Assembly (NCBI GenBank): GCA_016081115.2
Contig: JABTTQ020003040.1
Coordinates: forward strand, 1-64,000
Length of the DNA: 64,000 nt
DNA from: Rehmannia glutinosa
Taxonomy: Eukaryota > Streptophyta > Magnoliopsida > Lamiales > Orobanchaceae
Reading direction: 5' to 3'
Shown here: positions 46,632-57,096 of the stretch, piece after piece
How positions within the stretch are numbered: the first letter of the stretch is position 1
How the letters are laid out: each line of letters opens with the position of its first letter
The notes under the pieces: generated by a model
What the model was told of the DNA's origin: nothing
What the model saw: only the letters and a program-made list of their open reading frames with translations
Database searches by the model: none
Made by a program: the position numbers and the translations under genes

Positions 46632-46868
46632 TACAATGTAACAATTTTTGAGAGAATGAGAAAGTAGTGGGTGTATACTTTAGTTTGAAATTGAGAAAAT
46701 GGGGAGGTGTATGGTTTGGGGATGTATTTGGGGGAAAAATAATGCAAGGATAAAATAGGAAAAAATGAGGGGTGTATTTAGTAATTATGTTACATTTTAA
46801 AAAGTGGGTGAGAGTATATTTAGAAGGTTGATGTGTTTAGTAATTTGGGGGTGTGAATAGCGCCACCC

Positions 46869-47018
46869 ATAATACAATTACTTTCCACATAAACAAAATC
46901 CAGGAAAAAGTTATTTTTATATTTTCTAATAATTTCTAACTTTGGTACAAAGTTTCATATTTCACTACATACCCTTTGAGAAAAACCTCTATTGGAAAAA
47001 CACCAACCAGAGCCGGCA
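46869..47018 (+). promoter_or_regulatory. Remaining proximal promoter/5' leader of the RUG3-like gene
   Basis: Only about 150 bp lies between the right end of the Mutator-like element and the ATG. The first nine bases are its target duplication. The sequence is AT-rich, with a weak TATTTTCTAATAATTTC stretch near 46918-46935. I see no strong TATA box, which is common for plant housekeeping genes. Confidence 0.4.
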
Positions 47019-50000
47019 ATGGTCCTCCGCCGCCGCATTCTCACGCCCATTCACTCCTTTACCTCTCGCCGCAGCTGGTGGCGCCAGCTATCCTCCGCTG
47101 CCACCAAGTCACCTCCTCTTCTCTGGGACTACTCCACAAACTCCAACTCCCCGACCACCACCGAAGAACCGATCACCCTTCAGCTATTCTCATGGGGCCG
47201 TGGCGCCTCCGGCCAGCTAGGCGGAGGAATTGAGGAAACCCGTATATATCCGGCGCCCGTCGCCACGCTCTCCGTCCCACCTGATTTCTCTCTCTGTCAC
47301 GCCACTCCAGGTCGTCTCTCCCAATGTTCGAGTTCGAGTGAGCCCCAAGTCGAGGTTGGAATCTCGTGTGGGCTGTTCCATTCTGGTTTGGTGGTGGATG
47401 GGAATCTGTGGATATGGGGCAAAGGCGACGGCGGTCGACTCGGGTTCGGGCATGAAAACCCGGTTTTTGTTCCCACTCTGAACCCTAATTTAGAATCGGA
47501 TGTCAAAAGCATTGCTCTCGGTGGTCTCCATTCCGTGGCGCTTGATGCCCTTGGCCGTGTCTTCACTTGGTCAGTAACTCCTTAGCTCTCGCATTGTTCG
47601 TTTTCGGTTTCGTTTATAGTAAAAGATGAGACAAAAACATTTTGCAAAAGATTGTATACTGATAGCTGAAAGATATACTTGATTAGCATATGACCATTGC
47701 CTTCATTTCATACTAGACTAGTCCTAATCTGCTTTATATCCGCATCTACGTTCATTGGCAGAGTTTGAGATACGGTTTTTAGGTTCAAGCCCCTCCTTTT
47801 TTTGGCTTCTTATATTGACTTATTTAAATCTGTTTACCATGTTTTTATTTGCTCGTTTATGAGTATGTTCGTACACTGTATGTTGTACACATGATAAAGA
47901 ACTTATCATCACTGTAATCACAATTGTTTTCTGAATTTACACCTTGTTAAAGATAATATAATTACTCCCACTCGTTCTTTTGTTCCTTGTGCGAAGCATA
48001 TTGTTTTTCTGATGAGATAATGTATTTTCCAGAATGAGTGTACAAAAAGCTTTATTTTATGAAACATATATAAGTTGGTGTTCAATTTTCTTATTTTCCT
48101 GAAGTTGAAGCCCTAAGAACTTGTATACTGAATATTTCCTATATGTTTTATCTTGTGGTAGATTTTCATGTTACTCGATCTCTGAGTTGCTCTTCAGCAT
48201 CTTCTGGATCTGAATGCCTGTATCAGTCAAAACACTTGATATACTTATAAAATCTTGCTGTCCTCCAACTCTGGTAATTCAATAAAGGAATTTTCCCAAT
48301 TATGTTGTCAAATGCGAACCAGTGTAAATTTTTTTCCTTTGTTATTCTGAGAAGATTGAAGCATAGACTGATAGACAACAACAAGATTATGTGATATTCA
48401 CGCAAATGTAAATACTCACTATGTTGTTTGTGCAAGGGTGCGCATGCTTGAAATAAGTTGCGATATTAAAACTACGAAGTTGTCAATAACATTGGCATCA
48501 TTATAAAGAAAGAGCCTGACCAGTGTTTTTTAGTCAATGAATAACCCATATGTTGATGCTTGTATACATGATTACAAAATCTGTGCTCAGATTATTCTAT
48601 GCTTCTTTTCATTACTTTACTTTTTTTTTTCTCATCCCAACCTTGCTGCATTTTATGTTTCTTATGAAAAATATGAGATTTGTGTTTCATGTTCTATTTA
48701 CACCATTGATTGGGATTGGGCTATTGTTTGCAAATCTTGATACATCTTTACGAAATGAAGTTTTCAGGGGTTACGGTGGTTTTGGTGCCCTTGGACATTC
48801 TGTCTATCACAGAGAGCTGTTACCTAAATTGGTCGAAGGATCTTGGGATGGAGAAATATGCCATATTGCAACCAGTGGTACACATACAGCGGCTATCACT
48901 AAATCTGGTTAGATATTAATTCTCGACATTTTCTTTTTGTTTCTGAAGATGCAGACAAATCTATATTCTCAATTCTTGGGATCATTTGACTTCTAGAGAG
49001 AGCTGAAAGCTTATAGTGCTATTTAATTTCTAGCAATGACATTGATCATTACATAAATTGGTTCACATGGCTATGAAGTTGCCTTAACCTTCTTCTTTCT
49101 CAAATTGGTTTGTTAATTTTATCAGAGTCACCATATATTACCTGAATCTGTTGATGGTTACGTTTGTCATCTAAAGTCAATCACTGTATCCCCTTGAATA
49201 TATTTACCTTGCCACAGTGGTGGACGTCCTGTCCTCATTAGGATAATGGGAGCTGTTTGCATCAAAGTAAATCCTAGACTTTGGTTTCTGCATTGTTGTG
49301 CTAAAGAATGGAGACATAACAAGAATTTGGCAGAAGTTGTGATGTATATTTACACTCAGGAGCCCAAAATATCACCTCATTCTCTACTTAATACCCATCA
49401 CTGTGGGATGTCCTTCTATGGTGTTTTCTGTCTGCTTAGCCCTCAATCAATTGGAGATTGAGCTGCCACTGTTATTATATTCTCTGTCGATAACCAATGC
49501 AACCAACCCATATACCACATGCCAACTGTTTAGACGATTGACTACAGAAATATTGTTGCAAAATATTGGACAAGTTGAAATGTGACTTGAAGCTTATGCA
49601 AACACTTGTGAACAATATTATAATGTGGTTAAATTCAAACTCAATTGAATTTGAGCTCTGTTTATTAGATTTGGAATTGAATTTAATCTTATTGAGAAAT
49701 CTGACTCCCGGTGGTCCTGATTCTTCTTATTGGTGGAAGACAGGAATATTTAGAGCCAATTACTTTTGCTGCTCATCTTGTAATGCAGAAATAATTCATT
49801 TGGGTTTCCTTTTGGTATAATGTTGAGAAAATATATCTTAAATTTATTCACACATATTCTTGTTGCTTGGTGTCCATTATGTAAATTTTGGTCTCAACAA
49901 GAATTATGTTATGTGAAAATACTTAAACGCAAGTTACTTGATGATGATAGTTAAACGACTAATACTACAGAATGGTACTTGCTTTGCTGGAGATAATAGT

Positions 50001-50651
50001 ATGATTTTTTTGTCAAACACTCAAAACTAGCTGAGGTTTGGTATGTATTAGTATGTTCAAATGTGAAAAAAAAAAAAATGCTTCCATAGGAATGGATCAT
50101 TATTGGTGCGGCTATTTAGTTGTATTTTTGGAATATATTTAAAGTGCTTGCTTCATTGTATTATTATCTGACTAGTTTATGGTTTGTAATTTCGTCCATT
50201 ATATTGTGATGAAGGCAAACTTTACATTTGGGGCGAGATGAAGGGGATGGTAGATTAGGCCTTGGTCCTGGTCGTGGTCCAGACTTTGCTGGCGGTAACA
50301 GCACTCCTTCAGAAGTAAAAGCACTGCCTGAGCCAGTGGCTGCTGTTTCGTGCGGTGGCTTTTTTACAATGGCATTGACTGAAGGAGGGCAACTTTGGAA
50401 CTGGGGTGGTAAGGATTCCATGTTATTCCCTGTTTATGATCTCATTTGGAAGGAAGTGTATCTGGTATGTGGTTTATTTGTAAAAATTAGTAGGGTATTT
50501 GATTTGTTTGAAAATGAAGTAATAAACATTGACCCCTCTTACGAAACATAGACAACCTAAAGATTGTAATTGAATTCTTTATCCAACCATATCTCTATCC
50601 TCTTCGATAATTAGAACTTTAATGCTAGTGAACTCGAATCCTGAAGTTGGA

Positions 50652-50953
50652 GGGATAATTACAAAAAAAAAAAAAAACGACGTTCGGGCTAATTACAAAA
50701 AAACCCAGAGATTTTTGAAAATTGAAAAAAAAAAAATGTTAGATGTTTGATTCCGTCTTACATTTATCCCTTCATAAGAAAAAAAAGAACATTTCAAAAC
50801 CACCCTGATATTTTATAGAAATATTACAGTTACCCCTTTAAATTCAAGACATAATCATTAATCAAACCTGAGGGGGCTTTTTGTAATTTTGTAAAATCTC
50901 TGGGTATTGTAATCAGCCCAAATCTCAGTTTTTGTTTTTCTTTGTAATTATCC
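50652..50953. mobile_element. GGATAATTAC-type MITE, copy e, in RUG3 intron 3
   Basis: GGGATAATTACAAAAAAAAA at the left and TTTGTAATTATCCC at the right, with the inner GGGCTAATTAC, TTTGATTCCGTCTTAC and TTCAAGAC words shared with the other copies. Confidence 0.75.
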
Positions 50954-51598
50954 CAAGTTAAAGTGAAAGATAACAATGGCATTTTACCAGAACTGTTTGA
51001 GTTTCTAGCATTTAAAAACTCTATTAATGTTGTCAATATATTTTTTTCTCCACAGCCAACTCCAACTATGAGCTTGGTAGAGGTGATAAAATTGGTGGGT
51101 GGAAACCTCAACCTGTTCCCAGTCTCAAAGATGTTCGTTTAACTCAGATAGCTAGTGGTGGATATCATTCTCTTGCTTTGACAGGTATGATCAGTAGAAT
51201 CTTATAGTTCAAATAGATTTTAGTTCATAATGGATATTAAAGATAATCTATGTATTTAATTTTGCTGTATTTGGTGTATTAATATCAGACAAAGGAGAAG
51301 TTCTTTCATGGGGTCATGGCGGACATGGTCAATTAGGTAATTCTTCCCTTCATAGTCGAAAAGTTCCTGAACCTGTTGAGGCCTTAGCTAATGAGAGGAT
51401 CACTTATATCGCTTGTGGAGGTTCGTCATCAGCAGCTATAACTGGTAAGAAAACCAACTTATGTACACATAAACAAATTTTTGATCTAAAATGAAACAAA
51501 TTTGAATTATTAAATTTGATATTTGGTGGGTTTTGAAACCCGACATTATGGTCTTAGCTTCATGGAGCTTTTCTTAGGCAGATACCGTTACTATATGC

Positions 51599-51813
51599 AG
51601 TACAAAAACTACCCTGAGGTTTAACTTAATTACAAAAAGTCCAATTATCTTTCAAAATTACAAATACACCCTTAAAGTATTACAACCAACTACCGGAGAT
51701 TTGTATTTACTTAACAAATGCCTCCTCAAATGGCGTAATTTGTAAAACTGAAACAAATATCAATGGGGGTACTTGTAATTTTGAATGATAGCTGGTTTTT
51801 CTGTAATTAACCC
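51599..51813. mobile_element. GGATAATTAC-type MITE, copy f, in RUG3 intron 5
   Basis: A diverged and shorter copy: TACAAAAACTACCCTGAGG with TTAACTTAATTACAAAAAG at the left, TTTTTCTGTAATTAACCC at the right. Its outermost bases are eroded. Confidence 0.6.
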
Positions 51814-52439
51814 TTTATCATTATCATTATTTTATTTTTATTATTATTTTCTTAAAATTTATTTGTCAACGGACTACGCAAACAATTGTAAAATATAGCT
51901 GAACAAAAGTTCTTTAAATTGGTCAGATACGGGAAGTTATACATGTGGGGCTATGCAACAGATAGTCAACTAGGGGTTCCTGGACTTCCAGAGATACAAT
52001 CATCACCAGTTGAGGTTAAGTTTTTAATGGAAGATGATGGACTTGGGGATCACAATGTAATTTCTGTTGATGTTGGTGCTTCTCATGCTCTGTGCCTTAT
52101 TTCAAGATCAGGTTGTTAACAGATGAACATGTGTGTATGCAAAAAACATGTCTATTTGTTTGTAACACAGAACGTTATACTAGGAGATTGTGGTCTACAT
52201 TGTTGTCTTTCTCGGGCTTAATCTAGGTATGAAAATTTTGTTTTAAGCTATATAATGGTCTCTAGTTTGACAACAAGAAACATCAGGTAATTTTATCTTT
52301 GATAGTAAGATATTTCTGACGATTATTATTTTTTGATTGTCCCCACATAGTTGGGACTAAGGTGCAGTTGATGATGATTATTTTTTGGTTTTGTGAAGAG
52401 ACCACATGTATGTATCCTTGATTCCAAGGTTTGCTTAAC

Positions 52440-52878
52440 TAGAGATGGCAAAATGCCCTGAACCCGATTAGGGAACCCGCACCTGCCGCGAATCTGATGA
52501 GGAATCCCTGCCCTGATTGTTTTAATGGGGTGGGGATGGGTTTAGGTTGCCCCGCCCCCACCTTTATTTATATTTATATATATATTAAGTATATTTTATA
52601 TTGTAAATATATATGAAATTTATTTAATATAACACATAATTTAAACAAAATATGTATATGTTTTTGTTAAAATATAAAAATTTGGAAATAAAAATACTAT
52701 TTAATAAATTATAAAAACTACAAATGGGGATCCTGCTCCGCCCTTGCCTCCTATTCACCCCACCCCAATCATTCTCTGATCCTTCATAAGGCAGGGATAT
52801 GTAATAACAAAACCCACCCCTGTTTACCGATCAAAAAAAAAAAAAAACCCACCCCCGTCCCGGGCGTTGCCACGCCTA
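52440..52878. mobile_element. hAT-type MITE, 439 bp
   Basis: The left end TAGAGATGGCAAAATGCCC and reverse-complemented right end TAGGCGTGGCAACGCCC are inverted. The 8-mer TGCTTAAC flanks it exactly (52432-52439 and 52879-52886). Both ends lead into CCCGCCCC / GGGGTGGGG words around an AT-rich centre. It lies about 320 bp past the RUG3 stop codon and has no coding capacity. Confidence 0.9.
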
Positions 52879-52886
52879 TGCTTAAC

Positions 52887-54000
52887 GCGTTATTAGGACA
52901 TCACAGTTATCTTTTAGTATAAATATGGGCAAACACATCAACTAATGTCTTAGGACTAGCTAATCACACATTCACGCACATCCCAAAGTTTGATGTGGTG
53001 GGGTGACATGAAATTTACCCTCAAAGCACGGTGCTTTAAAGAAGTAACTAAGGTTGCGTTAAAATTAATTGTGAATTTGAGGGAAGATTTTGACATAATT
53101 AAAAGGTGTAAAAATGTGTGGATTTGAATGGAAGGATTTCAAATAATTTCATTATATATGTTGAAATTTATGAAAGTGACTTAAAAATAGCTCCAGATGG
53201 GAGTATAAAGATTTGAAGTTTATTGTGTTTAGAAATAATTCAAAAGAAGTTCAATAGACGGATTTGTCTTCAAATCTATCAATTCAAATATAACTATATA
53301 TTATTTTGATTTATACAATTTGTTATTATATTATATAGGGTACAATTCACTTAATCCCCCTATACTAACTATTTGACTCAATTTTCAAATAAAAAAAACT
53401 ATTTGACTCCATTTCAACAAAAAAAAAAAAAAAGAAAAGAAAAACTATTTGACTCTACAAATTCAAAATATTATTATCCACTCATCTTAATAAATTTAAC
53501 TAAATGGACAAGCTTTACATAAACTTAAATTTTATTTTTTTGTATTCATATATTTTATACAAACTAATCTTATAATAAATTAATATAGTATATCAATTTA
53601 GTTATTTCTACTATGATTTATATTTCATCAAAATAACAATCAAGTTAGCCGACAAATTTATTCAATATAAATTAGTAATTAAAACTAGTTATGCTTACAT
53701 TTAAGTAAAAGAAACATAAAAAAATTCAATGTAATAAAGAAGACATTTTAAAAGAAAACCAATCAATGTTTATATTGTTTTACATGATACTTAAATAAGT
53801 ATTTCAAAGATAAATACTGGCATCTTCTTTAATTAATTTTAAGAATTAATAAATTTTATTTGTATAAAGTTTGTGAATTATAAAAACTGATATAAAATAT
53901 TTAGCGCATTAAAAAAATTATGTGAAATAAAAAAATAGTGTAAACGTACTCGTTCTTGCTACTAATTTCGGTTGTAGATGGATGCGACTTTGCAATTATA
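52887..54000. other. AT-rich intergenic DNA
   Basis: No gene is seen. A short direct repeat of AACTATTTGACTC occurs three times at about 53365-53455 and may be a decayed MITE arm. Confidence 0.5.
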
Positions 54001-54011
54001 ATCCCACATAG
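54001..54011 (+). promoter_or_regulatory. Upstream sequence element (USE) of the U4 snRNA gene
   Basis: ATCCCACATAG matches the plant snRNA USE consensus RTCCCACATCG at 10 of 11 positions. It begins 78 bp before the RNA start. Confidence 0.9.
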
Positions 54012-54045
54012 GATGATTACGGAACTTCATTAATGGGGGATAGAC

Positions 54046-54055
54046 TATAAAAATA
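54046..54055 (+). promoter_or_regulatory. TATA box of the U4 snRNA gene
   Basis: TATAAAAATA starts 34 bp after the USE. In plants, a USE-TATA gap of about 33-34 bp directs Pol II, and one about 10 bp shorter directs Pol III. The gap here is the Pol II type, as expected for U4. Confidence 0.9.
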
Positions 54056-54078
54056 GAGGAGCTTCAATTAGGTCTCTC

Positions 54079-54236
54079 ATCTTTGCGCTTGGGGCAATGA
54101 CGCAGCTAGTGAGGTTCTAACCGAGGCGCGTCTATTGCTGGTTGAAAACTATTTCCAAACCCCCTCTTGGGCCTGGGCTTGACCTTGGCCCTCGAGAATT
54201 TCTGGAAGGGCTCACTTTAACTAGTGTTAAGCCCTG
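54079..54236 (+). ncRNA. U4: U4 spliceosomal snRNA
   Basis: U4 pairs with U6 in the tri-snRNP and holds U6 inactive until the spliceosome is activated in the nucleus. The 5' end ATCTTTGCGCTTGG is the U4/U6 stem II strand. AGCTAGTGAGGTTCTAACC and CCGAGGCGCG form the 5' stem-loop (the Snu13 k-turn region). TTGCTGGTTGAAAACTATTT includes the stem I strand. A CTTGGGCC...GGCCC arm is the central hairpin. AATTTCTGG (about 54198-54206) is the Sm-binding site. The terminal hairpin AGGGCTCACT...AGTG...AGCCCT closes the RNA. Length is about 158 nt, close to other plant U4 RNAs. No inactivating change is seen, and the promoter and 3' signal are in place, so this looks like a working gene and not a retro-copy. 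Confidence 0.95.
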
Positions 54237-54252
54237 CAATACTTAGTTTCAT
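54237..54252 (+). terminator. snRNA 3' box
   Basis: CAATACTTAGTTTCAT lies directly after the U4 terminal hairpin and fits the loose plant signal CA(N)3-10AGTNNAA with one mismatch. In plant Pol II snRNA genes this element directs 3'-end formation. Confidence 0.6.
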
Positions 54253-54305
54253 AATTTAATTTATTTCTTCTCCACATATTGGGGATTTTCCAGTATATAG
54301 TTTTT

Positions 54306-54545
54306 AGGTAATTACGATAAATCTACTGAGGTTTGGGCTAATTAGAATTTCTTTTGAGAATTGCAAAAATTATTTTTGAGAATTACAAAAATCTTCTTAA
54401 AGTTTGATTCTGATTTAAAAATCTTATATTTTATAGAAATATTACAGTTAAGTTTAAAATAAAATCAGATTTTTGTAATTTTTAAAATAATTCTAGGTTT
54501 TTTTGTTTTTGTAATTAGCCCAAACCTAGTTTTTTTAAATTATCC
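54306..54545. mobile_element. GGATAATTAC-type MITE, copy g
   Basis: The left end AGGTAATTACGATAAATC with GAGGTTTGGGCTAATTA, and the right end TTTGTAATTAGCCC ... AAATTATCCC, keep the family pattern, with deletions in the middle. It begins about 50 bp beyond the U4 3' box. Confidence 0.65.
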
Positions 54546-55018
54546 CTGGTTTTTAATTATTTGCCCTGTTGAAATTAGAGTGAGATTTTTCTTCCACTCC
54601 CTATTTCATTGCCTCGAATTAATGACACGTGTACAAGATAATGTCACAAATATACGTGTCTTTCATCTAATCTATGGAATAGAGTGGAACAAAGAAAGTA
54701 GAATAAGAGATCTCATCCCATCGAAATTGAGTTAGAATTTATTTGGTGGTACTCATACAATTGAATTTGATTACTCTAAATTAAAAGCTATCCAACTTGC
54801 TCAAGAATTGCCCATTTTTTGTTCAAGCAAGAAAAAAAAAGGATTGCTCATTTTGCGTAGTGACCCACCAAAAGCAGATTATTTTTAAATATCTTGATTA
54901 TAAAAAAACGAGAAAGAAAAAAAGGAGGAAGAAAAGAATAATAGAATATCAAGAATCATATACATAAATTAAATTTATTTGTATTCAAGATAAAGCATTA
55001 TAAGTTATTTCCACTACG
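54546..55018. other. Intergenic DNA
   Basis: AT-rich, no gene. About 54580-54730 contains ACACGTGTACAAG ... ATACGTGTCTTTCAT and GAGATCTCATCCCATCG, resembling a relic at 9200-9300; boundaries are not visible. Confidence 0.45.
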
Positions 55019-55193
55019 GTTCTTACCGACGGTTAAAAATACTGGTTCCACGGTTTTTGAGACCAAGGAACCGGAACCGGAACCGAAACCGATCTATATG
55101 GTTCTAGTTCCGATTTTGGAACCGTTGACTGATCAACAGTTCCCGGAACTGTTGACCACGGTTCTGGTTTCGGTTCCATTTAGCCACCCCTAA
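55019..55193. mobile_element. hAT end relic
   Basis: GGAACCGGAACCGGAACCG and GGAACCGTTGAC / GTTGACCACGGTTC are the subterminal words of the GGTTCGAACCG-type hAT elements in this window. The right margin AACCGAAACC..., read in reverse from TTTAGCCACCCCTAAG, looks like a hAT terminus. Only a fragment remains. Confidence 0.5.
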
Positions 55194-57058
55194 GTAAAAC
55201 TTGGTTCATTATTGTAACGAGCTTACTCAAGGCGAGTATAGAGTAGCTTGATTCAAATTTCACCCTAAGTTCACATAAATATCACATGTATAATAATGAC
55301 ATCATTTTATACACATGACATTCATATTGTAATTTGAATCACCCTAAAAGATAGGAGATAAGAGACATCTGCATAAATGTGTATGTGAGTGGATACATAT
55401 TACAGACTGAAATGTCGATCGCTAATGCAATACCACATGTAGCAATTGGGTCAACCCCAACTTTGGGCCATCTTGTGTTCCAACTTAGTTGTCACTTTGT
55501 TTTTTTTTTTTTTAGTTATGACTTTGCAGATCATTGTATTTATATATGGAACGTTAAACCCAAAATTTAATTGTGACTGTAAGATACATAAATCATACTG
55601 TAAACCAGTTCGACAAAATTAAATTAACTTTATCCTAACATGGCTTCGTAATGCATGCATTTCATTCCCAATATTTTTCATTGTTTATGTTTCTGTACAA
55701 TCTTTACTAAGAACCATAATATTTTTGTCCCATATATTTTTTCTATTTTATATTTTCAGATGGTGCACAAATATTTTAGGAGTAAGATACGAGGCAGTGA
55801 TATACTTCTAAAACAAATTAATGTGGGAACATTTGAAATATTTTCTTAGAAACTAAAATTTGATTCGAGGTTGATTTTCTCAAAAAATATTCGAGGTTGA
55901 TTTTCTCCAAAAAAAAAAAAAAAAGTACGAGGTTGATGAAAATTTGATTTGTCGGAGGAAGGAAAAGAAATAGAATATTTATAATTAATTGGTAGATATA
56001 GATAGATATATAATTCCCCCTTGGGTTGTATTTGGGCTCAATACAAGCAGGTTCACTCTAGTATTTTAGCAATGAGGTTATAGAAATTTGTTGGGCTAAG
56101 CCGAAAATAAGTATTTGTGCTGCATATTAATTACTAAATCACCTAAATAATTTTCTTAGGGATTTAGTTGTATTAAAAAACACAACTCAAATTTATTTAA
56201 TGGATTTTACTTGGGGAATTTTTGAGGGGACGAGGTTGTTTTTCCTGAGGACTAGTCACGTTTAAACGTGAAAAAATTGTTGGCTAAGCCGAAACAAGTA
56301 TTTGGACTAGTCATGTTTAAACATGAAATCTTGGTATAAAAAAATAGAGATTCTGAAAAATACAGAAATAGACTTTTTTAAATATATATAATTGCCACTT
56401 CAAATGGTCAAATTAATCTACACAAGCCTTTAACATTTAATATAATCGCCTAATGCCCTCTATATTGGCAAAGTTCGTTTTACTAGAAAAATAATTAAAA
56501 TACAAATTCATTTTCTCTATCTTAGTATGTCTCCCGAGGTGCAATATATCCTTTGAATTTGTTAACTTATCTTTGTGAATGAGACGTAATTACTTTTGAA
56601 TTTATTTTACTTTATTTACTTAATTCTTTAATTTTATGCTATGAATTTATTTACTTTATTTTGGTAGTTTTCACAAAAAAGGGGGCCTTTTGGTTATTTG
56701 AGAAATGTCCTCCAGTCTCCAGACCTCCCAATTAATTTTATTCTTAGGATATATATATGAGCACGGATGCCAACTCTCCAGCATAAAAACATTTATTAAT
56801 ATACCAAGAAATGTAACATACATTTTGGAACTTAAATGAAAAATTGAAAATTACAATTCAAAATCATTAAAAAAAATGTCTCTAGCAAATTATCTAAGGA
56901 TGATTATTGTCTCCGTCTTTAAAACCGATCCAGAGAACATGTCGAACGTCCTGCATACGCGCGTAACGATTAGCAAAATATTTCTCCTAATAATACAGTA
57001 GTATATATTTTGAACATATATCTCAAATGCATATTCTTGAAAAAAAGACCGGAATTTG
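55194..57058. other. Intergenic DNA
   Basis: No gene or element with clear ends. A short near-repeat TTCGAGGTTGATTTTCTC occurs at about 55863 and 55889, and TGGGCTAAGCCGAAAATAAGT / TGGCTAAGCCGAAACAAGT at about 56092 and 56281. The 62-64 residue frames here are AT-rich and unconvincing. Confidence 0.5.
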
Positions 57059-57064
57059 TTTATT
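57059..57064 (-). terminator. Polyadenylation signal of the proline-rich protein gene
   Basis: AATAAA on the minus strand, about 33 bp downstream of the TGA/TAA at 57097. The spacing fits a plant near-upstream element, but the match may be fortuitous in AT-rich DNA. Confidence 0.4.
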
Positions 57065-57096
57065 AATTATTAGTTCATGAAAATGTTGCACCTTAA

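Larger units (their letters stand above)
38576..46868. mobile_element. Mutator-like element interrupted by LTR element C
   Basis: The inverted ends start GGGTGGCGCTTATACCCCC on the left and GGGTGGCGCTATTCACACCC on the right (reverse complement). The exact 9-mer ATAATACAA flanks it (38567-38575 and 46869-46877). Without the nested LTR element it is about 1 kb. Its interior (45968-46868) has GC-richer sequence with inverted CACGATC/GATCGTG words and one possible captured open frame. There is no transposase. It sits about 150 bp upstream of the RUG3-like start codon. Confidence 0.9.
47019..52119 (+). pseudogene. RUG3: RUG3-like mitochondrial RCC1-repeat protein gene, six exons, two apparent 1-nt deletions
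   Basis: Exons: 47019-47569, 48768-48907, 50215-50408, 51056-51184, 51289-51444 and 51927-52119, all GT/AG. The product has an Arg/Ser-rich start (MVLRRRILTPIHSFTSRRSW) typical of a mitochondrial presequence. RCC1 beta-propeller blades follow: LFSWGRGASGQLGGG, LWIWGKGDGGRLGFG, GYGGFGALGH, RDEGDGRLGLG, YELGRGD, LSWGHGGHGQLG and LYMWGYATDSQLGVPG. In Arabidopsis, RUG3 supports splicing of mitochondrial nad2 (family knowledge). Exon lengths sum to 1363. Early in exon 3 (about 50230-50233, TGGGGCGA) the frame drops by one and would stop soon after, and at the start of exon 6 (about 51927-51930) one more base appears missing. Adding back two bases would give about 454 codons, a normal length. The gene is either newly broken or the two sites are assembly errors. 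For the second site, an acceptor at about 51900 would keep frame by adding residues. Introns 3 and 5 contain MITEs. Confidence 0.85.
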
